From assembly GCA_902729315.2 (NCBI GenBank), contig LR746280.1, forward strand, positions 2,538,501 through 2,602,500: a stretch of 64,000 nt of DNA. Reading direction: 5' to 3'. Every line of letters starts with the position of its first letter. Position 1 is the stretch's first letter. Shown here in pieces: positions 1-12,200 of this stretch. Both the position numbers and the translations under genes were made by a program. Under the pieces are notes generated by a model that had not been told where the DNA came from, searched no databases, and was given only the letters and a program-made list of their open reading frames with translations. The stretch is from Spirodela intermedia (lineage: Eukaryota > Streptophyta > Magnoliopsida > Alismatales > Araceae).

Positions 1-2560
1 TCGACATTCTCTCCATTGTCTACTAGAGTTATAGGCAGTGTACACTTATGACAAGGGATCTTTTCCCTCCCTATGTTTCTTCCAGAATGAATTCAAGTGT
101 GATCACTCCATTTCTTTGCTTCTACACTGATCTATTGGTTTGTTACGGTTCTTGCATTATTTTTCCTTGTCTCTATTGAGATTTGTTCATGAATTTAGAC
201 ATCCTCTTTACATGGAGAATGTGGAGACAATTCTTCATCATTTGTGGGGGATCCAACCTCCACAAGGAAAGTTAATCTTTGTCCAAAATTACTCATAGAA
301 CTTCTTGCAATACTTGGAGAGTTCAAATTGACTGGATACAATTTAATTCAATGGTTAGAATATGTTTGAAAGGTATTGATTAGAAGAGGGATGTTACATC
401 ATTTGATTGAGGGAAAATTGGATCCATTGTCTCGAGAATTTTGTAGATGGAGAGAAGAAGAGGCATTAATAAAAAGGTGGCTTTGGGGAATAATGATTCC
501 ACAAGTTAGTCTAGATGTTTTCTTTTTATGTACAATCAAAGATTTGTGAGAAATAGTTCACACAAAATTCTCACAAAGAAATAATGAGGCACATTTATAT
601 GAACGAGACAAAATCCAAGTCCACAATTCAAGGAAATAAATATGTGATGGAATATTACGAGAATTGAAAATTATATGGCAGGAAATCAATTATTATCTCA
701 GTATTGGTACATAATAACCTACATAAATTGTTGTCCTATGGTATTTTACAGAAAAAAAAGTGTTTAAATTTTTGGCTAGACTTAATCTTATTTTTGATTA
801 GGCAAGACAACATCTTTTGAGCCATAAAAGGAAATGTGATTTAGATGAAGCTACTTCAATCATTTTGAATGAGGAAAGTCATCGAAAATTAATGTTGTTA
901 GTGCTTGAAGTTGACAATACTATATTTATGATTAAATAGGGAGAACTTATGAAGAAAGCCTAAGATCAAGCTAAACAACCTCAGCATGGCAAAAAAAGAA
1001 ATCAGAATACTAATTTTTGTGATAATTTGTGGTATACGTAATAGAAAAAAACTTGTTACTAGAGACAAATGTTATAAATTACATGGTAAATCAAAAAATT
1101 TAACATTGAAAAATATGTTAGTCAATCACATTTGACAACAAGATTACTAACTAGTCAGCAATCAGATTCTCAAATGAATCAACATTCTTCTTCTCCTTAG
1201 ATTGATGATATAGAGTGACTTCAAATTGAGTTAGAAAAACTAAAGTTGATAGTGACAATTCTCATCAATTCAGCTTGATATGTTTCACCACTCTAGTAGA
1301 GTTAGAGTCTTTTCTAGAGATATTTCTAATAATTAGGTAATAGAGTCAGGAGCAACATATCACATGACTAACTTCTCCATCCTTTTCACTAAATACAACC
1401 CCTGTCTCAGTGATAGAAAAGTAATTACTACAGATGGATTCTTTCTAATTGTCGTAGGTATATGAGGCATTAGACTTAAACCTCTTCGGGTTCTTACTAA
1501 TGTTCTTTATTTCCTCAAGTTATTTACAAACCTCATTTCACTTAAGAACTTATTAGAGACTCACCTTATCGTGTCTTTTTTGATGAAGATGTCTATGTCA
1601 TATTTAATAAGGTACATCTTTGGAGGATTGAAGTTGTTAGAGAGCATGAAGGGTTTTATCTTCTAGAATGACTAAGCCAAATACATCTAGTGGAAGTGGA
1701 TCAATCTTTAGAACCTCTAGGAGATGTCCTTAAGATACAATTACTTCACCAACTGATGAGCCATCCATCCTTTAGCACTTTGAAAATATATTTTCTTAGT
1801 TTGTTTTGAAAGGTGTCATTTGACACTCTTAAATGTAATGTGTGTAAACTTTCTAAACAAACATATACTTCATTTCAATCTTAAGAGAAAAGGAGTGACG
1901 TTATTTTCTTCCTAATTTATAGTGACATTTGGGGACTATGTCCAATTAATGACATTCGTGATAATAAATGGGTTGCCACTTTCATTGATGATTGTATAAG
2001 ATGTATGGGGTCTTCCTTCTCAAACAAAAATCTAATGCGTGTCGTGTTTTGAATTTTTTTTGTGCATGATAAAAAACTAGTTTGACACTAGTATTAAAAA
2101 ATTCAGATCTAATAATGCTAAATAATATTTTTGCCAAAATTTGAATTTATACTTTCAAACAGAGGATATCATACATGAATCCTCTTGAGTCTATATCCCA
2201 CAAAAAAATAGTTTAGTTGAAAGAAAAAATTGTCGTCTCTTAGAAGTCACTTGATCAAAAAAAATTCAGCATCATGTACCTAAAATTTTTTGGGGGGGAG
2301 GCTGTTCTAATAACCACATACCTTATCAACTGATTACTATCTAGAACCTTAGGCTTCCACAGCTCGTTAGATTCATTAGCCACGTTTTTCCCAAATCATC
2401 AACTTAGGGCTAGGCTATAACTTAAGACATTTGGCTGTCTTTTGTTCATGTTCATAATCAAACCAAAGGCAAATTAGAACCGAGATCACTTAAATGTATA
2501 TTTCTTAGTTATGGTACCAATCAAAAGGGACAAATGTTACCACCCTCATTTTAGAATTTT
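1..2560 (+). mobile_element. Degenerate Ty1/Copia retrotransposon fragment (gag-protease-integrase)
   Basis: Translating the plus strand across many stops and frameshifts gives recognisable Copia segments in order. There is gag-like sequence at about 400-1000. A protease-like segment follows near 1340-1370, with VIESGATYHMT resembling the usual V-D-S-G-A-x-x-H-M-T. Integrase-type segments lie at about 1740-2060, including YSDIWGLCPI and WVATFIDD. The order gag-protease-integrase is the Copia arrangement, and reverse transcriptase is not seen before the similarity fades near 2560. No LTR was recognised, and the left end lies outside the window. Every frame is interrupted, so this is a fossil with no coding capacity. 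Confidence 0.8.
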
Positions 2561-2718
2561 TTGATTTTATTAGATGTTAGTGGAGAACAGCCATCAGATT
2601 GGAGCCCCAACTTTGACTTTACTAATTAGTTGCAGGGCTCTTTTGAAAATTCTTTTCTTTCTTATTTTGCATTGGCAAGAAAATAAAAAAAATATATATA
2701 TATACCACTATTCCCTCC

Positions 2719-2759
<41 letters not shown>

Positions 2760-3204
2760 ATGGTATATCTATTTATCTCTATCTTGGGTCACAAACTCGT
2801 CCAAAGAGGATACCCAAAATAATGGTGTTGTCAATTAACTCACATGTGGCTACATCTTGATCATGTGTCAATCCATGTGGGGCATGTGCTGCAAGGTCTA
2901 CCACCACTCTTTTCCTCACCTTTGAGGAACCGCCACCATCATGAAGATTTAACAACGATCAATTTACATGTACCCCTAAATAACATCTATTTTTCTCAAG
3001 AACTCTGACAATATGCCTAACATTTGTTTTTGTAAAATATGACAAATGCTTTATGAAATTAAGACCTTCCCCTCCTTTATCCTTTTTTCTAAGCTAATTT
3101 TTCTCTATGGACTCTCACTTTTTGATTTCTCTCCTTATCTCTGCATCACATCTAACTTTCCAAAACCCCCTTCAACAACATAAATAATGAGCCTTAATTT
3201 GTAA
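2561..3204. other. Non-genic spacer with CT and AT microsatellites
   Basis: No gene is recognised here. The stretch holds a CT run (about 2718-2735) running straight into an AT run (about 2736-2759), then AT-rich unique sequence up to the tandem array. A short open frame over the microsatellite is low-complexity and is not believed. Confidence 0.6.
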
Positions 3205-4290
3205 AGTATAATAATGTTGATTTGTGGGCTACCCATTGTAGGGTTTGTTTGTTCAGGGTTGAACCAGGATGGATAGAAACAAGCTTGACAAAGTTGAATT
3301 GCAGGTTCACTATTGTAGGATTTGAATTTAGTTTATGGCCAAAATTCAAGAATGCCTCATTAGGGTATTTTTCAGTGATGAATTAAGATAGATAGAAACA
3401 AGCTCAACAATTTTGATTTAAGGATTACTAACATGGATAGAAACATGTTTGACCATGTTGATTTTTGAATTCAAGAACACCGAATCAAGGTTTGTTGATT
3501 CAAGGATCAACTAAGATGAATAGAAGCAACCTTAACAATGTTGAATTGCAGGGTATCCATTGTAGTGTTTGAAGTTAGTTTATGATCGACAAATTGAGAA
3601 CATTTAATTAGGTTTTTTTAGGCATAACTTAGGATAAATAGAAATAAATTCGAGGGTGTTGATTTGTGGGTTAGCTATTGTAGGGTTTAAAGTTAGTTTG
3701 TAACTGAGAATTCGAGAATGATGCATAAAGTTTGTTCAGGGATGAACTATCATAGATAGAAACATGCTCGACCATGTTGAATTACAGAATTACTCATTGC
3801 AGGGTCTAAAATTAGTTTGTGACAGAAAATAACGGCATAGTAAGTTTTGTTTATTCAGGGATGGACTAGGATGAATATAAACAAACTTGATGGTGTTGAA
3901 TTACAAGTTACCTATTGTTGTATTTAAAGTTAGTTTATGACCTAGAATGTAAGAACGCCCCCCCCATTAGAGTTTATGAAATACAATGGATAAAAACATG
4001 TTATACAATGTTGGCTTACGGGTTACCTATTTTAGGTTCTAATTTTTTTTTTCCGCCAAGAGATCAAGAACGGCATATTAGGGTTTACTTGTTTTGTGAT
4101 GAATCGTAATAGATAGAAACAAACTGGACGATGAAGTAGGAAAGTTATTAATTGTAAGGTGTGGGGTCAGTTTGAGACTGAGAACCGAATAATACTGCAT
4201 TTTGGTTTGCTTGATTAAGGATGAAGTAGGAAAGATAGAAACATGCTTGACGATGTTCTTTTTGCCCATCAAATAAGAACAAGCTTGACT
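3205..4290. repeat. Tandem array of about ten degenerate 118-bp units
   Basis: A GATAGAAAC-like core recurs at about 3272, 3391, 3436, 3518, 3636, 3755, 3873, 3989, 4112 and 4234. Spacing is mostly 116-123 bp; the 3436 copy is a partial unit. Each unit also carries versions of TTGACnATGTTGAATTA, TATTGTAGGG and AAGTTAGTTTATGAC, and ends in ATTAGGGTTTGTT-like sequence. Units have diverged by substitutions and small indels. The array ends about 95 bp beyond the stop of the lipid-transfer protein gene. It could be a local minisatellite or a remnant of a dispersed satellite family. Confidence 0.85.
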
Positions 4291-4384
4291 CTCAATTCCA
4301 GGAATAGTACACTAATTCGCAAAGCTTATGTCGTTTAGGCCCGCTCTTATACTGCATCCATTTCCCATAGGTAGATGATCGACG

Positions 4385-4829
4385 TCAGACTCTGCAACAA
4401 TGTATGAAGAGTATAAGATTAGATAGCTTAGAAGATAGAAGGATGGAGAGAGAGAGAGACAGGGGGAAGAGATGTATACCGTGAGCAGTCGACGTTGGGG
4501 CTGATGGGGAGGTTAAGGCGAAGCTTGCAGAAGGTGAGCATGTGGGTAACGCGGTCAGGCTTGACCCCAAAGGAAGGGGCCGTCTGCTTGAAGCACTCGC
4601 AGATGGCCTTCCTCTCCGGGCCCGTCGCTGCCATCCGCCCCAGCGACTGCACCCTCTCGCAGCACTGTGCCGACGGATTCCCCTCCCCGATTCCCGTTAG
4701 GTACCCCCCGCAGGGCGCCAACGAACTCACCGCATCTCCGCACGACAGCGCCCATCCCCTCCCACCCCACATGCCCACCACCATCACCACCACCACCACT
4801 ACTTCCAACACCACCTTCTTCTCCCCCAT
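4385..4829 (-). CDS. Type 1-like non-specific lipid-transfer protein (nsLTP), two exons
   Basis: The model is complement(join(4385..4391,4480..4829)), 118 aa. Such proteins are secreted to the cell wall and carry lipids, for example in cuticle formation and defence. Residues 1-27 form a hydrophobic signal peptide. The eight-cysteine skeleton is complete: C30, C40, C56-C57, C77-x-C79, C101 and C115, with spacing C-x9-C-x15-CC-x19-CxC-x21-C-x13-C. The KPDRV pentapeptide matches the family T/S-x-x-D-R site, while the second box reads NLPIS instead of the usual P-Y-x-I-S. The single 88-nt intron (GT-AG) lies just before the stop and leaves a 7-nt last exon (..CG/A GTC TGA), a position typical of nsLTP genes. 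The start is the first ATG, with a GA-rich leader. Confidence 0.92.
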
Positions 4830-4863
<34 letters not shown>

Positions 4864-4930
4864 ATGAAGTTGGTGGTGTTTCTTTCTGTGGTGAGTGGTG
4901 AGTGGCGAGTGACGGGGGGGATATATGTAG
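4830..4930 (-). promoter_or_regulatory. Leader and possible TATA region of the nsLTP gene
   Basis: Reading the minus strand, a TACATATAT sequence (about 4921-4928) lies about 95 bp before the ATG, and a pure GA run (CT on the plus strand, about 4831-4862) sits immediately upstream of the start. This fits a TATA box with a short GA-repeat leader, but the transcription start is inferred. Confidence 0.45.
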
Positions 4931-5116
4931 AGGAGGAGGGGGAGTTTCAGGAGCAGTGCTCCAACTGACAGATCGGGGTGGCTGGGTGTTATTTACGCCG
5001 GCGATGGGCTGTTTCTTCGGCGGGGGGAACAGCAGACCGTCGCCAGCCACCTGGGTTCAGCTTAATTTGCCAGATGACGGAATGGGAAGTAAATGCAGCC
5101 TTAACCCCCCCCCCTC

Positions 5117-5384
5117 TCTTACTTCATAGCGGAGCACGTAGATGCCCGCCCATGCACGCGTCATGGCTCTCTTTGGTACCTGGGCGTCTTCCTTCTGCTC
5201 GAGCGGCCACCCCTACCAACTTCTTGCACGCGTCTCTCTCTCTCTCTCTCTCTCTGTCTCTTTTACTTCATAGCGGAGACGTGGACACCTACCCATGGAC
5301 GCGTCGGGCTCTCTTTGGCATCTGTCGAAGCACAAGCGCCCCCAACAACCTTCTTGCACGCGCCTCTCTCTCTCTCTCTCTCTA
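5117..5384. repeat. Direct duplication of a roughly 130-bp unit ending in a CT run
   Basis: Two adjacent copies (about 5117-5256 and 5259-5384) both begin TTACTTCATAGCGGAG. Both contain a CCCATG(C/G)ACGCGTC stretch followed by GGCTCTCTTTGG, then CAACnTTCTTGCACGCG, and end in (CT)n. The unit is not obviously coding. Confidence 0.8.
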
Positions 5385-5974
5385 AATATTCATGCATGAC
5401 TGTGCAGTAGACATCGGCTCACTCAAGGACTTGCCCGACCGTGAACGCTACCTAACCCGTTGACCACTTGTAAATTTACGTCGTCCCCTCGGAACCGTAC
5501 CCTTCAATGGAGCCAAGCCTCCCAGCGAACCTGTTGACCACTCCACACCGTGTCGTTGGCCGTTGGAAGATGATCCGCGCCCTTCCGGGAGCCGCCGACT
5601 GCCCGAAGAAAGCGTCCAACCATTCTTTACTGACTTCTTGACGAAACCCTGCTCGTTGCTCTCTGACCATGGCTCATCTTATTCAAAACTATGGGAACCC
5701 GTTGACTTCTGTCGCCATCTCGACGAGGCTTCGGGAGAGGAAAAAATTCAACAAGCCGCATGGTACCCGATCAAAGCAAGCACTCCACGTACAAATTCAA
5801 CAATTTAATAAACAGTCGGTATGAAGCCACCGTGTGGATGAATGAATGACCAAAAGTCAAATATCATGCTTTGAAGGTCAAATGAAGGACGTAATCGCCA
5901 AGTTGGGCTGCAGAATCCCATCATCAAAATCCTTCACCCTTAAAAGGTTAAAAAAGAAAAAAAAAACCCTTCTA

Positions 5975-5975
<1 letters not shown>
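5385..5975. other. Spacer between nsLTP promoter region and CLP1 3' end
   Basis: No convincing gene is seen. Open frames here lack recognisable motifs. GTTGACCACT occurs twice (5459 and 5532), a W-box-like core, without further support. Confidence 0.5.

Positions 5976-5977
<2 letters not shown>

Positions 5978-6020
<43 letters not shown>
5978..6020. repeat. (CT)n microsatellite directly 3' of CLP1
   Basis: An uninterrupted CT run on the plus strand, hence GA on the CLP1 sense strand, starting a few bases after the CLP1 stop codon. It would lie in the 3' UTR. Confidence 0.9.
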
Positions 6021-6024
<4 letters not shown>

Positions 6025-6026
6025 AC

Positions 6027-6181
6027 TCAGCTTTCAGACCAAGCCAATGTTCCGGCTAACAGAAATCTGCTGGGGAGATCACCAGAGCATGGCGCTAGGT
6101 AAGTGATCTTCTTCCTGTCCAATAATCACCCATGGAAATAAAACCCATGTCTTATATAAGGTGACGAAATAGAAAAGGAAC

Positions 6182-6266
<85 letters not shown>

Positions 6267-9200
6267 ATGCCTTTGAATGTCGATATCCGTGACAAATATA
6301 AAACCCGCGACGTTGCTGAGACATACAATGACGAGCAACAGACAGAATCAGCCACACCAGCAAACCAACTTGTCATATCCATAATATCTTAGGACTAGCT
6401 AAAGCAGTAACCAACGGTTTCAGCAGCAGCGAGGCCACTACTGCCTGAAGCTCTGCTGAGCGGATCATATGAAGCAAAACCCTAGAAATATCAACCCAAG
6501 TGTCAACTTTCTTCTCTATTTCATAGCCGACAAGATACTGATTTTATGCGGCCATCAGAAAGAATCTATGAGGACCCAGAAGCAATTTCCAGCCCTCCCA
6601 AATGGGTTGACTAGCTGTCGTGCCCAAGGAGCAGCTACAATAGTGTACAATATATTTCATTGCCTAGCGTCGAGAATTGTCCTCAGGATCAGGGATACAT
6701 CACCTCTGGATCCGATGAACAAAAGAAAATAATGTAACAGAAGAAGAGAGAAAATGTGAACACTGATTTCCCCACAAAGAACCAGAGAACCAGATGGATC
6801 AAAGTGAACACATATGCTTCAAGATTTCCCCTAATGCCTTTCACATTTCAATCCTTTGAGGCCTACATGGCTCCACTTTTTAAGCTTTTTTTTTTATATG
6901 GTTTTTGTTTACATTAATCTCCCTTCGTAAAAAAGAACTCAATCTCGAGTTTCGTGTATAGGGAAACACTTTGAATCTACAAAGAAACAGAGAACAAGAT
7001 GGATCCAAGTGAACACATATGCTTCAAGATTTCTTTATTCTTCAAAAATAAAGAGCTTAGTCTACGTTCCTAGAACATATCTAAAAACTAGGAAACTCAT
7101 AATGTAAAAAGCTCTTCAAGCCTTTCATATTTCAATCCTCTCAGACCTACATGGCTTCACTTTCTGGGCTTTCTTATTTCTTTATTTGGTTCTTATTCTC
7201 CCTTCGTAGAAAAGAACCCAATCTAAAGTCTTTTCGTAAGGGTAGATAACTCATATAAGTCAGCAATAATAAATTTTGAGACAGTGTCCGTGTGCTCATG
7301 ACCTGATGATCAGAGAAATGACGCCGTCAAACCTTTGTGGCATCCTTGTAAAGCCTACATTTTCTTGCATTGGCTTGTTCTATCTGCTAACTTAAAATCT
7401 CTCTCTTTGCAAATAGAAGGACAAAGTCTCCAATTAGAAAAAAAATCAAATGTTCACGTACATTACTGCATTACTGCAACTTTAATCACTGAAAGGCGCT
7501 CCTTCATGCTTTGACGAAACGATTTGCTCTACCTTCATCCAAAGAAGGTAGAGAAAAACCTTAAATCTTGAGGAGAGCGAAATTAATATTGGCCAAAAAA
7601 GGGCATTGTGCAGCTCTCTTTTCTCAAAATATGAAGAACCTATTATGGATTTTCTAGAGAGTAGGAACTACCGACAACTACTGCAAAAAACAAGGGACCA
7701 CCTGGAAAAAAGGAAATAAGCAGCAAGAAATGCTAAATAAAAGCAAAGATATCCTAGAAAAATGGACTGCTGTATTTTGAGCATTCATATTTCACCGTTT
7801 ACAGCATTTTGGGCTTCATCTTTTGGGCCTCCCTATTTTTGTTACAATGTTGCACTTCATTAAAAAAATATCATTCTTTTCCACGTTTATACAAGCTTCT
7901 TTTAAAAGAAGAGACGTTGAATTTCTTATCCTTGGATTACAAAGTTCCAGCCCAGTTTACCATTTTATCTAACTCTACATCCATCCGTACAAGCAAGTTG
8001 ATGTAAATAAAGGAAAAGAAGCAAGTATCTGAAAAGTATAAAAATTTAACCAATGAACTGCTTACCTAGAAATTATCTGATCAGTCTCCTTGGCATACGA
8101 AACAGCAAGAATTGAATGCAGGAGGTCTGCATTTATATTTATGGGGACAAGACGGGTAGGATCAGCTGCAGGCTCAGCACCTATAGGAAGGGCCGAACGG
8201 GGAGCTTGTGGACCACCCCCAATTCGGAAGATTGAGAAATCACTGAAGCTTGCTATACTTGAATGTGGAGAGAGATCATTTGAAAGCCCATAAAAGTACT
8301 CCTGCGAGAATTGAAGGTGATATAAATAAATTCCGTGCCCATTCCACGTATCTATGTCTTTGCAATTTCATGTGTTCTATTTCTATCCTTCATACCAAGC
8401 ATTTTTAATATACTCATCCATTGTGTTCCCAAAGTCTGCCTAAAGGCCTGAAAGATTTACTAAACGAAGAGTTAAGTAGCTGATTCTTAACACCCCTCCC
8501 TTGCCATCCATCAAAACAATTGTGTTTACAAATTCCATATGGTCAGAAAATGGTACTAGAAGATAAGCACTTTTAGCAGGGTGTGAAGAAATAAGCCAAT
8601 CCCAGTCATCAACTCCTGATCAGTTTCTGAGGGGAAATTAAATCCTGCTTCACGTACATTTTGATAATATGATGCCCTGGGTTGGTAGATTCTGGGATCA
8701 AATCATCCAGACTCATCCTAATTAAGCCAATTCGTTGTGAGCCATACCAAGACTGAGCAGTCCAACGAAGTCTGCTCCACTCAGCCACACAAAATGACTC
8801 ATATATTGGGCCTCAATACTTAAATGCCATAGCCAGGTATCTGAATAGCTGTTGACATAGGATTGGTCGATCAAACTGATCCAGTTACCCTATCCTGCTG
8901 CATAATCAGATCATCCGTACCTTCATCTCTAGGGCCACTTCCCATCAATATCATGATGAGGAGAAATAATGTGCACATGACAATTGGAACAATATATATA
9001 TAGTACTTGAACTTCATTATTAAACAAACGAGTACAAAAGCACTACTTTATCATAAAACTTGACGCTTAGAGAGTCAAACCACAAATATTAAATGACCTT
9101 ACATATAGACCTAAACAACGTCAAAGACATTTATGGCAGAAAAGGAAAGATCGAAAGCATGTTACTAATCAAGAGTCATAAAAAAAGAGAGAGACGATCC

Positions 9201-12200
9201 TATGGTAGCCTATTAACAGCAGAAAGCGAAGAAAAGGATAGAAAACATGCTTATCATTATAACCTCTTATTTGTTCCTAGTAAATTCAAGCTGACAAAGG
9301 AAACGATGGCATTCATGATAAAAACAATGAAAATGCTAGCCTGACGGGCATACAATCTGACTCCAAATGTTTTGATCCACCAGTCAGATGTCTGGCTCAG
9401 TCAATCAGATGCGCATATAGAACAGTTAGTCAAGAATGAGAAATAAAGGAGGAAATCCAATCAAACCAAACCAACCCAAAATATGGATACGATGAAAAAA
9501 CAGTCAGGTATGGTATATATACTGCTCAGGTGCTGTAGCAGTACTTCTGTAGGCAGAATGTACTTGGAATGGAGGGAACACTACAAAACGCAAGCTCATC
9601 ATCAAAGAACACATTACGGTGAAACAGTGTTTACAGGAGAAGTTGTACAAGTTTACCCGTATCCTAGCACTTCGGGCTCTTTGTCGAAACTTAGTATTCC
9701 TTGGTACAACACCACCTGATTTGTGAAGTTTCACGATGTCTTTGCCTTGTATGACTCCTTTCAGCATGCTGCATAGTTTTTCCTGCATAACATTTATATA
9801 CACAACAGATAAAGTCAAAAGATCACCTTTGTCAGACGAGTAAAATGGAAATATGCCTTTCGTTGACAGATTTATCTACCTATGCCAACGGAAAAGGATG
9901 TCTCTTTCAGAGAAATTCATATGCAACTGTGGTAGTATATACTAAACACTGAATGCTGTAGAAAATCAATACGGTTTACCTGTCCCAATACCAGAACTAC
10001 ATCAGCCCTGAATGTCTCGATTGCATGAAGAAGCAACTTTACAAAAAAAAAAGAGGTAATAAGAACATTTCTTTATAACAAATTAATGGAGGATGCTGAA
10101 GGAAACCAGAAGTAATTATCAAATGGACAAGATGAATCCCAGGTTTGAAAAAGATACCTCATAGCCCACACCTTCTACCCATCCCATTGTGTTGATTACC
10201 ATGCCAGCAGCTCTTGATTCAGCATTGCTGGTAAATTGCTTCTCTAAGGTTTGAGCCAGCTCCTTCACCAGAACCTTGTAAAGCTCCACATTAATACTGA
10301 ATATGCCAATTACACAATCTTGTCACATTCAAGAAAAGAAAACTTCAATGTGCATAATAATAATATGCACAAGTATTCCATCATTCTTGATATCAAGTAA
10401 TTTAATAGCATTAATTAGAAAAGCATTGATTTTACTTGAAAGATGAATGAAATCATTTGTCACCTTGGAGTTGTGTGTCCGTAGAAATATACAAGAGGCT
10501 TTTCCAAAGGAATGCCTTCCACAGGATCAATAGGCATTTCAACCGGTGTGGCAGCTATGCATCCAGGAATAGTGATAGATCCCTGACCGATATCCAAATC
10601 CACAAAGGTAGGTTTCCAACTCGGCTTACATGCCCAGCTCAGAAGCATCTTACACAAGCTACTCTTCCCAGAATCTGTGGGCCCAACAACTATCACCCTG
10701 GGTCCCTGGATAAAAATAGCAACATCACAGTCAAAGACAACACAAGAATAAACTGAGAACTGAAAATCTCGAGGATCCAAACACAGATTTCTGAGGAAAA
10801 CTAAAATACGAATAGCCATAAAAAAAAAAAAAAATGTTGACCTGCCTAGTTTATCAGAAAAACCCATTAGAAGTATTCTCAACTAAAACTGCTTGTCTGC
10901 AGCCAGTTAAAGTTATCAATTATTCTACCAGTAACCATTATAATACCTGTCTATAAAAGAACTATTCCTAAACATTTAAGAGATTCCTTAATGCCTTCCT
11001 TTTTTGCCTACAGGGACCGCCAATGAAGCACTACCAAAGTTGCATGGTTGCTTAAGAAATGATTGTGCATTTAAAATTTTCATTTTTGTCCAATTAATAT
11101 ACAATTCTCCCTGACATATCATTCTTCTTGATGACATGGTGCAGTCACTTTGGCCTTTGAATTTGTCTTCTTAATCTTAGATGTCACTAAATCTTGAGCT
11201 AAAACCAAACCTCCTCTCAAATTTTTCATTTGTACCCCTCTTGAGAGTCTCTAGACTATTTTCTCGTTGCAAGCAGGCTAGTTGATCTTGCCATGTTTGT
11301 TTCATTACAACAAGATTGCATTAGGTTGCATCATTCACAAGGACAGTCCGTTGGAGGGTTAACAGGAGTTCAGTTCAGGCATCTACTTCTAAAACTTAGG
11401 GTATATCTTAGACTACCTTCTCAACACTTTAACATTAAAATAATAAGTGAAAGTTTCTCATGAAACACTGTTCTTTACGATTGTCATGGGGTACAGACAA
11501 AGGCAAGTGGATCACATGCTGTTCATTAAACACTCATCCTCAGGGGGAGTCAGTACTCTTGGTATACGTTGGTGACATAATGATGACATTCTGAGTCAGT
11601 GTTTGGCAAAGGAATTGAAAACGAAAGCATTAGGGTACTGAAATATTTTCTTGGGTTAAAGCAGCTCACACTAGGCAGGGCATTTTCATTTCCCCAAAAG
11701 AAGTATGTTATCGATATTCTTAGAGAAACAGGCAAGACCGAACTAATTTTGCATATATATCCCAGCAAGTACTCTAATAGATCCGAATCTTAGACTTCGA
11801 AAGGCAGAGGAGAATGCTGTGGTAGATAGGGAAATGCATCAGCACCTAATTGGAAGACTCATTTATCTATCTCATATACGACCAGATATAGCATACCCAC
11901 TCATTGTTATTACCCAATTCATGCACCGTCCAAACGAAGTTCATCTGCAGGCAGCTCACTGAGTATTACAGTAAGACGATGCTGATGATGTAAGGTCAGT
12001 GGTTAACACAGATGCACCTTTCCTGGTGGCAGTCTCATGACGTGGAGAAGCAAGAAACAGAATGTGCTGGAATGATCTAGTGCAGATGTTGAATTCCGAG
12101 CAATGGCTCAAGGTCTGTGCGAACTACATTGGATGAAGATCTACTTAGGAGACCTAAAGATTAAGCGGTATGGCCAAATGAGACTTTTATGGTAACAAGT

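Noticed and set aside
6079-6382. Open frames reading SLSLSL on the minus strand
   Set aside because: They are produced by the dinucleotide repeat; the true CLP1 exons on either side use defined splice borders.
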